Below are positions 1 through 5,639 of a stretch of 6,127 bases of DNA, piece by piece. The notes under the pieces are model-generated. The model was given only the letters and a program-made list of their open reading frames with translations. It was not told where the DNA came from and ran no database searches. The DNA lies in assembly GCA_025457805.1 (NCBI GenBank), contig JALOTR010000193.1, positions 1 to 6,127 on the forward strand, read 5' to 3'. Position 1 is the stretch's first letter. Each line of letters begins with the position of its first letter. Position numbers and translations under genes: made by a program. Origin of the DNA: Akkermansiaceae bacterium (GTDB taxonomy: Bacteria > Verrucomicrobiota > Verrucomicrobiia > Verrucomicrobiales > Akkermansiaceae).

Positions 1-403
1 ATGGACCCTCGGTTTTCTGCACCTCCGCATCGTTTTTCTTTCCTAACAGATTCTCGATGATGGGTGCGACCTTGGTGATTTGATCGAGGCCGATGAAGGC
101 ATCCACCTCGGGCATGATGCCGGGGAGTTCGGTGGCAAAACGTTGGGACAAACATCCAGCAACAATGATTTTCTGCCGCTCGCGATCCGGGTCTTCCTTG
201 CGTGCATCGACTGCGCCGAAGATGGCATCGATGGATTCCTGCTTGGCCATGTCGATGAACGAGCAGGTATTGACGATGAGGACATCGGCCAATTCCGGGT
301 CAGGCGTGAGCGACATGCCGGCTTGCGCGAGGTGACCGATCATCACTTCCGAGTCGATGAGGTTCTTGGCGCAGCCAAGTGAGATGAGTCCGACGGTGGT
401 CAT
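1..403 (-). CDS. rimO: Ribosomal protein S12 methylthiotransferase RimO (5' part, cut by window edge)
   Basis: RimO is a cytoplasmic radical-SAM enzyme that adds a methylthio group to a conserved aspartate of ribosomal protein S12, using two [4Fe-4S] clusters. The window holds only the first 134 residues, which form the N-terminal UPF0004 domain. The protein opens with VGLISLGCAKNLIDSEVM, the RimO signature; the related MiaB has GCQMN at this place. All three cysteines expected to hold the auxiliary cluster are present: C11, C47 (in VNTCSF) and C84 (in VAGCLSQ). The radical-SAM CxxxCxxC motif and the TRAM domain would lie beyond position 1. The ATG at 403-401 is chosen because the family starts a few residues before the GLISLGC motif; no Shine-Dalgarno sequence precedes it. 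It follows the coiled-coil gene by 41 bp on the same strand and may share its transcript. Family identity is strong; integrity of the rest cannot be seen. Confidence 0.94.
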   Translation of the reverse strand, partial: MTTVGLISLGCAKNLIDSEVMIGHLAQAGMSLTPDPELADVLIVNTCSFIDMAKQESIDAIFGAVDARKEDPDRERQKIIVAGCLSQRFATELPGIMPEVDAFIGLDQITKVAPIIENLLGKKNDAEVQKTEGP

Positions 404-420
404 GGGGAAATGGGAATCTC

Positions 421-445
421 AAATTTGAAATTTGAAATTTGAAAT
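421..445. repeat. Short tandem heptamer repeat (AAATTTG)3 plus partial copy
   Basis: Three perfect copies of AAATTTG (421-427, 428-434, 435-441) are followed by AAAT. The last base falls in the stop codon of the coiled-coil gene, and the array fills more than half of the gap before rimO. Read on the coding strand it is TTTCAAA repeated. Its left border forms the perfect 10-bp palindrome TCAAATTTGA (419-428). It is strikingly AT-rich against GC-rich surroundings. From memory, similar TTTCAAA arrays recur between genes in Verrucomicrobia and Planctomycetes genomes, where they give spurious peptides such as FKFQISN. Function is unknown. Confidence 0.9.
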
Positions 446-1122
446 CAATATTGCGGTGGAAGGATGAGTTCGTCGCCGATCTTGGGATCGACGGGGCCGA
501 AGCCGGGGAGTGGGTTCGCGATGCCACCTTCCGGGGTGACGTCCGAGACCTTGAGTTGGCAGAGGATGCCGGTCTTGCGGCGGATGGCGAGGATGGTGCC
601 GACCTGGACCTGCTCGGGCATGAGAATGTCAAAGGTGATGAATCCACCATATTGGGCATCTTCCACGTATTCCTTCACGCGGCCGATGAGCAGGGCCTGA
701 GCGATCATGCGGGCGCTTTTGAGTTCGGCATCGGCGTTTTCGAGGTCGCGCTGGCCGAGGAGGCCTTCCTCATCCTGGGCGACCTTGGCATCGCGGGCGG
801 CGGCGGCTTTTTCCTCCTCGATCTGGGCGAGAGCGCGTTGGTTGGCCTCGAGTTGTTGTTTCATCGCCTCGATCTCGGCCGCATTGCTGACAGGTGTGGG
901 AGTCGGAGCCATGGCGGGCGCGGTGGCCTTGAGCTGCTGGAGTTGTTTTTCGAGGGCGAGCTTGTCCTGCTCCTTGCGGAGTTCGGCGACCTGGGACTTG
1001 AGACGGGCGATTTCATCCGGCGTGGCGTTTTTCACCCCGGTGTTCATGCCTTGCCATGACACTGCGAGCGCGCCCAGTAGCAGCGCGACGGTGGCGCCGA
1101 GCAGAAGTTTCATCGTGTCCAT
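445..1122 (-). CDS. Membrane-anchored coiled-coil protein of unknown function
   Basis: I do not recognise a named family. The 225-residue protein has a single hydrophobic segment at about residues 5-22 (uncleaved anchor or signal peptide), so most of it probably lies outside the cytoplasm. Residues 35-66 and 81-137 are rich in Glu, Lys, Gln, Ala and Leu with heptad-like spacing, typical of coiled coil, and are separated by an Ala/Pro/Thr linker (about 68-79). Residues 141-222 form a compact beta-rich domain: GRVKEYVE, a GGFITFDI strand, VGTILAIRR, LKVSDV and IGDELILP. This resembles small beta-barrel domains ending many PVC-group envelope proteins, but that is inference. The start at 1122 (MDTMK) is preferred; the ATG at 1113 is equally possible and neither has a Shine-Dalgarno sequence. 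A longer open frame extends upstream but would overlap the oxidoreductase gene. It lies 56 bp after the oxidoreductase gene and 41 bp before rimO, all co-directional. Confidence 0.85.
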   Translation of the reverse strand: MDTMKLLLGATVALLLGALAVSWQGMNTGVKNATPDEIARLKSQVAELRKEQDKLALEKQLQQLKATAPAMAPTPTPVSNAAEIEAMKQQLEANQRALAQIEEEKAAAARDAKVAQDEEGLLGQRDLENADAELKSARMIAQALLIGRVKEYVEDAQYGGFITFDILMPEQVQVGTILAIRRKTGILCQLKVSDVTPEGGIANPLPGFGPVDPKIGDELILPPQY

Positions 1123-1178
1123 GGCAGTGACGGTGGCGGTAGTGGCGGCAGATGTCAACGCGGGGCGCAGGGCCGCGG

Positions 1179-2420
1179 TCAGACGGTCGCAAGAACCTCG
1201 CGGCGGGCGTTCTCGGCGAGGAAGGCGAGGCGGTGGCCGTGCAGCCCGTCCAGCCCGGGCGGGAGGGCGGCGGGGCCGGAAAACAGGCTGTCGAGCGAAT
1301 CGATGAGGCCAAAGTCCCCTCCCCCGTGACCGCTGTAGCCGTCCTTGCCGGGTGTGGGGATGGGGATGGTTTGGACTTTGCCGCTGTGGTGCTCGCGCAG
1401 CCAAAGCTCGGGAGTGCCGGCTTGCTGGTAGGGCGAGCCGCCGCGCAGGGAGGCGCGGGTGCCGTGGATCTCGATGGTGCGGCCGCTGTCGAAAGCGGTC
1501 ATGGTGAGGGTGGCGGTGACGCCGTTTTTCATCCGGGCGCTGAGGACCTGGTGATCGACGGCGTCGTTGTCGCAACGATAAACACAGCGCCCCCAGTCGG
1601 AAGTTTTGAGGAAATCGAGGATGCGGGCGTCATCGGCATCCTCGGCACCATCCATGACCATGCGCAGCCATGAGCGCTTGTCGTCGAGGTAGCGGTGGGC
1701 ATCGTAGGAGCACTCGCGGCGGGACGGGCAGCCATCGGTGCAGCGCGCCGGGGCACCTTGCGGCGCATTTTCCGCGCGGAACCACTCCAGGCTACCGAGG
1801 CTTTGCACGGTCTGAGGCGCGGAGCCGGACAACCAGCAGAGCAGGTCTGCATCGTGCGAGCACTTCGCCACGATCATCGGGGTGGAGGCGGTGGTATTGG
1901 ACCAATGTCCGCGCACGAAGGAATGGGCCTGATGGAAGGGTTCCACGCCCTCGCTGGCGCGGATGGTGATGATTTTACCCAGCAGGCCTTCATCAATGAT
2001 GGATTTCACCTTGGCATAAAACGGTGTGTAGCGGAGCACGAAACAAAGGACGATGCGGCGGCCAAGCTGGCGGGCGAGGGCATCGAGTTCCTCGCAGCGT
2101 TCGATGGATTCGGCGGCCGGTTTTTCGAGCAGGATATCATATCCGAGATGAAGCGCGGTGACAGCGTGGTCGAAGTGGTCGGTATCCTGGGTGGAAATGA
2201 TGAGGACGTCGGCAAGCTTGCCTGCTTGGAAAAACGATGACGCGTCCGTGAACGACCGCACGGCACCGGGCGCGGCAAGTGCGGCGACTTGGGCGCAGCG
2301 GGTTGCCACAAGGTCTGCGGCGGCGGTGATCTGATATCGATCCGGCATCGAGGCGGCGATGCGCGCATAGGTCCTGCCACGGGAACCGCAGCCAAGGACG
2401 GCAACTTGAAGGGCTTTCAC
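1179..2420 (-). CDS. Gfo/Idh/MocA family NAD(P)-dependent oxidoreductase
   Basis: Members of this family oxidise or reduce sugars, inositols and related polyols with NAD(P) in the cytoplasm; the substrate here cannot be told. The 413-residue length is normal or slightly long. The N-terminal Rossmann fold carries VAVLGCGSRG (GxGxxG, residues 10-15), an acidic residue after the second strand (AAADL, about 35), and the family EKP motif at 99-101 (DILLEKPAAES). The C-terminal domain has K186-C-S-H189-D190, the position of the catalytic Lys/His/Asp signature. A cysteine cluster follows (C227, C231, C237), typical of a subset of the family and possibly structural or metal binding. The protein ends with an H-rich glycine turn (GYSGHGGGD, 361-369) as in many homologues. 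The GTG start at 2420 places the first strand (KALQVAVLG) at the true N-terminus; the only in-frame ATG, at 2555, would add 45 unrelated residues and overlap the divergent gene. It is probably the first gene of the minus-strand block. Confidence 0.93.
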   Translation of the reverse strand: MKALQVAVLGCGSRGRTYARIAASMPDRYQITAAADLVATRCAQVAALAAPGAVRSFTDASSFFQAGKLADVLIISTQDTDHFDHAVTALHLGYDILLEKPAAESIERCEELDALARQLGRRIVLCFVLRYTPFYAKVKSIIDEGLLGKIITIRASEGVEPFHQAHSFVRGHWSNTTASTPMIVAKCSHDADLLCWLSGSAPQTVQSLGSLEWFRAENAPQGAPARCTDGCPSRRECSYDAHRYLDDKRSWLRMVMDGAEDADDARILDFLKTSDWGRCVYRCDNDAVDHQVLSARMKNGVTATLTMTAFDSGRTIEIHGTRASLRGGSPYQQAGTPELWLREHHSGKVQTIPIPTPGKDGYSGHGGGDFGLIDSLDSLFSGPAALPPGLDGLHGHRLAFLAENARREVLATV

Positions 2421-2478
2421 AGGAATCCAAGGGGGTGTCTCATTCAACTCGCGGCCAAGTTGGATAAACACGGGCCGT

Positions 2479-4620
2479 TTGGCAATGCGCGGATTTGAGT
2501 TTCGGTCGCGGCCGATAACACTTAAGTATCGCCCAGTGAACGGCGCGGACCGCAATCAGGGCTGGTGCATCGATGGGAAATTTTTCCGCGTCGGGTCCTC
2601 GCGTGTCCGCATGATGGCCGTAACGTATGGGCCGTTTCCTGGAGGCTGGCCGGAGGATTTCAGCAAGGATTTCCAACGCATCGCGGCAGCGGGGTTTCGG
2701 GCGATCCGCCTCTATCAGATGCCGGACGTCCGGCTTCTCGACGCGGCACATGCGGCGGGCTTGTGGGTATTTGGCGGTCTGAAGTGGGGGCAGAATGCGG
2801 ATTTCGTGAATCATCCGGGCTTGTTGACGGCGGCCCGCGTGAGTCTGGTGGAAGCCTTGCGCGAGACGGCCGGGCACCCGGCATTGGCGGGTTGTTATGT
2901 GGGAAATGAAATCCCAGCGGATCTGGTGCGGTGGATGGGACCGCTGCGGGTGAGAAGGGCGATCGAGGATCTCATCGCTCTGGGACGTGAAACCGCACCG
3001 CGGTTGCTCTTTGCCTACGCGAACTATCCGAGCACCGAGTATTTGGAGCCGGAAAACGCGGATTTCACCGCATTCAATGTCTATCTCGAAGACCCCGCCG
3101 CTTTCCGGAGTTATATCAAGCGCCTGCATCACATCGCCGGTGATCGGCCTTTGGTGATATCCGAGTTTGGCATGGATTCCCGGCGGAATGGCCTGGAGAA
3201 ACAAGCGGAGGTGCTTTGCTGGGCGACAAAAATTTCCCATGAGGAAGAAAGCGCCGGGACCACTCTCTATGCGTGGTCCGACCGTTGGTGGAATGCCGGA
3301 GCGGAGGTGATGGATTGGGACTTCGGCCTCATCGACCGGGAGGGAAATGACAAACCCGCGCTCGCTGCGCTGGCATCGCTTTTGCATGAGGATCGGCCTA
3401 TAGTTAAAGAATCATGCCCGCTGTTTTCCGTGATCATCTGCACCCGCAATGGCCGCGCACGCATCGGCCGATGTTTGCAGGCGGCCCAAGCGATGGATGG
3501 CGGGAGTTATGAAATCATCGTGGTGGACGATGGCTCGGACGATGGCACTGGCGATGCCGTGGCGGCGGATTTTCCGGGCGTGCGATTGATCCGGCTCGCG
3601 CCCTCCGGACTGAGCACCGCCCGCAATGCTGGGGCTGCTCAGGCTCGGGGAGATATCTTTGCCTTTACGGATGATGACTGCGAGCCGGACCGCGAATGGT
3701 TGCTGCGCCTTCAGCGGGTATTTGCCACCGGGCGATACGCCGCAGTGGGCGGGCCAAACCTGCCACCCGCGCCACGTTCTTGGGAAGAAGCGGTGGTTTG
3801 TGCCGCACCGGGAGCGCCGAGCCATGTGATGCTGGACGACGAGGAAGCGGAACACCTGCCTGGTTGCAATCTCGCGGTGACGCGTGCGGCGTTTGTGGAA
3901 ATCGGCGGCTTCGATCCGATGTTTCGCACTGCGGGCGATGACGTGGACTTCTGTTGGCGGCTGCGCGAAGCCGGGCATCGGCTTGGATTTGCCCCCGGGG
4001 CATTTGTCTGGCATTGGCGCCGACCCTCGGTGCGTGCCTTCCTCCGCCAGCAACGCGGTTATGGCGCGGCGGAGCGTTTGTTGATCGCCAAACATCCGGG
4101 AAAATTTTCGAAACGTGGCGGAGCCCGCTGGGAGGGCTTTGTTTATGGCGGCGGCGCGGTGCGTGTAATGGCGGGCTCGATCATCTATCATGGCCGGATG
4201 GGCATGGCAGGTTATCAATCCGTCATCAACCGCATGCTCCCGTTGCGTGGCATCGCCACGCCTTTTGACCGATGGCATGCACGCCTCGCTCTGTGCCTGG
4301 TGGAAAATCTCATCCCGCGCATTCGTGCATGGCACCGCAGCCGGACTCTTATTCTGGGTTGTCATTGCCGGGAACCCCGCGAACTGTCCGCCGATCCGGC
4401 ACCGACGCGCGAGTTTGCGATTTCCGGAAAATCACGCGATGCCCTGCTGGCACGGTTGTTAGATGAAGGTTGGCAACCCTGCGGCCCGACCGAGGCGTGG
4501 GATGCCAAACACAATGGCGCGCGCATCCTGCTGGCTACTTCCTATGATGGCGAAGGCTCAAGCCATGTGCTCGTGCGAGTCCAATCCGCAGATCCCTGCC
4601 TTAAACTTCCCTTATCTTGA
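2479..4620 (+). CDS. Glycoside hydrolase (clan A TIM barrel) - family 2 glycosyltransferase fusion
   Basis: Two opposite carbohydrate activities sit in one 713-residue protein. Residues about 30-305 form a clan-A TIM barrel (GH2/GH5-like): VTYGPFPGGW (48-57), RLYQMPD (77-83), acid/base candidate E144 in VGNEIP, FNVYLE (199-204), nucleophile candidate E229 in VISEFGMDS, and LYAWSDRWW (263-271). Residues about 316-540 form a GT-A family-2 transferase: FSVIICTRNG, VVDDGSDDGT (348-357), LSTARNAG (378-385), the DXD motif in FTDDDCEPD (396-404), PGCNLAV (461-467), GGFDP then GDDVDFCWR (486-494), and QQRGYG (524-529). A C-terminal tail (about 650-702) forms a small separate domain. No obvious membrane helix or signal peptide is visible, so it is probably cytoplasmic or peripheral; the donor, acceptor and product are unknown, polysaccharide assembly being likely. 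The ATG at 2479 lacks a Shine-Dalgarno sequence; the GTG at 2536 is a credible alternative because family similarity begins only near DGKFFRVG (32-39). Diverges from the oxidoreductase gene by 58 bp. Confidence 0.93.
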   Translation: MAMRGFEFRSRPITLKYRPVNGADRNQGWCIDGKFFRVGSSRVRMMAVTYGPFPGGWPEDFSKDFQRIAAAGFRAIRLYQMPDVRLLDAAHAAGLWVFGGLKWGQNADFVNHPGLLTAARVSLVEALRETAGHPALAGCYVGNEIPADLVRWMGPLRVRRAIEDLIALGRETAPRLLFAYANYPSTEYLEPENADFTAFNVYLEDPAAFRSYIKRLHHIAGDRPLVISEFGMDSRRNGLEKQAEVLCWATKISHEEESAGTTLYAWSDRWWNAGAEVMDWDFGLIDREGNDKPALAALASLLHEDRPIVKESCPLFSVIICTRNGRARIGRCLQAAQAMDGGSYEIIVVDDGSDDGTGDAVAADFPGVRLIRLAPSGLSTARNAGAAQARGDIFAFTDDDCEPDREWLLRLQRVFATGRYAAVGGPNLPPAPRSWEEAVVCAAPGAPSHVMLDDEEAEHLPGCNLAVTRAAFVEIGGFDPMFRTAGDDVDFCWRLREAGHRLGFAPGAFVWHWRRPSVRAFLRQQRGYGAAERLLIAKHPGKFSKRGGARWEGFVYGGGAVRVMAGSIIYHGRMGMAGYQSVINRMLPLRGIATPFDRWHARLALCLVENLIPRIRAWHRSRTLILGCHCREPRELSADPAPTREFAISGKSRDALLARLLDEGWQPCGPTEAWDAKHNGARILLATSYDGEGSSHVLVRVQSADPCLKLPLS

Positions 4621-4642
4621 TTGATCCTTGGCAGGCGGCCAT

Positions 4643-5467
4643 TCATCGCTTGGTCAACCACTCCGCACATTGCTCCGGCCACACACGCGCTTCACCCTTG
4701 CAATGCAAACCATAACCATGTCCTCCGTTTGCAAAAAGGGCGAAGCGGTGCGGGACTTTGTTTGCTGCGAGCGCAGCGGCATACACCTTGCTGCCAGCGA
4801 TGAACGCCGCATCATCTTCGTTATGCACGAGAAAGGTCGGCGGCGTGTGGGCGGAAACCGCAAGCTCGGGTGCAAGCTTGCCATTCATTTCGAGATAGGC
4901 GGGATAAACCAGCACGGCAAAGTCCGGTTGGCAGCGGAGTTGGTCCACCGCATCGATCAAAGCATACGAAGGATCCTTCAGATTGCTCGCCCGTGCGCTG
5001 AGGTGGCCGCCTGCGGAAAATCCCATCACGCCCACCTTCGCCGGATCTGCATTCCACTCCGCCGCACGTGATCGGGTGATGCGACAAGCACGCTGCAAGT
5101 CCTGCAAGGCTCCCTCACGATTGTCAGGGTTCCGGTATTTGAGAACCAGCGCCGTTATGCCATGGCGATTGAGCCACGCAGCGATTTCCGTGCCTTCCTT
5201 GTCGATCACCACATAACCATAACCTCCACCCGGGCACACAATCACCGCAGGCGATTGTTTCCGCGGCGATGGGAAAACCGTTAGAGTCGGCCGGCTCACA
5301 TGGGTGATTCGGTGGAATTCATCCTTTGATGGCCGCTCCGCCTCGGGCTTGTCGGATCCTCGTCCCGGCATACGCCCCTCCGGCCAGATCTCAATTGTCT
5401 CCGGCGCTGCGGAAACAAGTCCCGCGTATAGGAAAACGAACCAGGAAATGAGGCATGCGAGTTTCAT
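4643..5467 (-). CDS. Secreted alpha/beta-hydrolase, probable carbohydrate (acetylxylan-type) esterase
   Basis: The 274-residue protein starts with a Sec signal peptide: MK, a hydrophobic core to about residue 18, then VSA-A with probable cleavage near residue 20 or 21. The mature enzyme has the alpha/beta-hydrolase set: oxyanion segment CPGGGYGYV (78-86), nucleophile S151 in MGFSAGGHL, an aspartate in HNEDDAAF (D219 is the best candidate), and H250 in NGGHGYG. The order and the phrases IWPEG near the N-terminus, LKYR, LQDLQRACRITRSRA, PDFAVLVYP and TPPTFLVH match secreted esterases of the acetylxylan esterase/BD-FAE-like group common in Verrucomicrobia and Planctomycetes, which remove acyl groups from plant or algal polysaccharides. 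Substrate is inferred only from similarity. The ATG at 5467 gives a clean signal peptide; no Shine-Dalgarno sequence is seen. It converges with the GH-GT gene (22 bp between stops) and diverges from the HAF-repeat gene (172 bp). Confidence 0.92.
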   Translation of the reverse strand: MKLACLISWFVFLYAGLVSAAPETIEIWPEGRMPGRGSDKPEAERPSKDEFHRITHVSRPTLTVFPSPRKQSPAVIVCPGGGYGYVVIDKEGTEIAAWLNRHGITALVLKYRNPDNREGALQDLQRACRITRSRAAEWNADPAKVGVMGFSAGGHLSARASNLKDPSYALIDAVDQLRCQPDFAVLVYPAYLEMNGKLAPELAVSAHTPPTFLVHNEDDAAFIAGSKVYAAALAANKVPHRFALFANGGHGYGLHCKGEARVWPEQCAEWLTKR

Positions 5468-5582
5468 GTCGAAACGGATGATGCCTCATGGATGAAGGAT
5501 TCCAACTTCATTGGCCAGCTTTGTTCGATGCACGTTTTATCCCGAAATGGCTTGCCTCAGTCCTTCCAATGGTTAGGACGTG

Positions 5583-5594
5583 GAATCCGGATTC
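5583..5594. promoter_or_regulatory. Perfect 12-bp palindrome, candidate operator in divergent intergenic region
   Basis: GAATCCGGATTC is its own reverse complement. It lies in the 172-bp region between the divergent esterase and HAF-repeat genes, 45 bp before the latter's start. Related half-sites occur nearby: GGATTCC at 5498-5504, GATTC at 5606-5610 and GGAATC at 5623-5628. The position would suit a regulator acting on one or both genes, but no convincing -35/-10 pair was found to anchor it, and a short palindrome can arise by chance. Confidence 0.3.
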
Positions 5595-5639
5595 GGGGAA
5601 TGTTTGATTCTTCGCGGTCATCGGAATCTCAAACCTGCC

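Noticed and set aside
439..1059. 206-residue plus-strand frame rich in Glu, Asp, Gly and Leu
   Set aside because: It is the mirror of the coiled-coil gene: Lys/Glu/Ala/Leu codons on one strand read as acidic and Leu-rich on the other. It begins in the heptamer array.
1153..1158. Perfect TTGACA on the minus strand before the coiled-coil gene
   Set aside because: The DNA 15-19 bp downstream is GC-rich (CACCGT and similar) with no -10 element, so a promoter is not supported.
1123..1575. N-terminal extension of the coiled-coil protein in the same frame
   Set aside because: It would overlap the oxidoreductase gene for nearly 400 bp and its residues are Arg/Pro/His-rich noise; the hydrophobic anchor begins right after the ATG at 1122.
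2421..2555. ATG start at 2555 for the oxidoreductase
   Set aside because: It adds 45 residues before the first Rossmann strand without family similarity and overlaps the divergent gene; GTG at 2420 fits far better.
2440..3387. 315-residue open frame antisense to the hydrolase half of the GH-GT gene
   Set aside because: Codon bias of GC-rich DNA leaves the opposite frame open. The peptide is rich in Arg, His and Pro with no motif, while the plus strand has clear catalytic motifs.
3412..4365. 317-residue open frame antisense to the transferase half
   Set aside because: Same reason; no recognisable domain and it lies wholly inside a convincing gene.
4621..4642. Possible bidirectional terminator between convergent genes
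   Set aside because: The 22-bp gap shows no inverted repeat or T-run that would support an intrinsic terminator.
5512..5540. Possible promoter before the HAF gene: sigma-54-like TGGCCA element or TTGGCC with TTTTAT
   Set aside because: The -12 GC is missing for sigma-54, and the sigma-70 reading matches only weakly in both hexamers.
413..5633. Shared 11-mer GGAATCTCAAA at 413-423 and 5623-5633
   Set aside because: Both copies are in intergenic DNA close to a start but similarity does not extend; orientation relative to the genes differs, so chance is likely.
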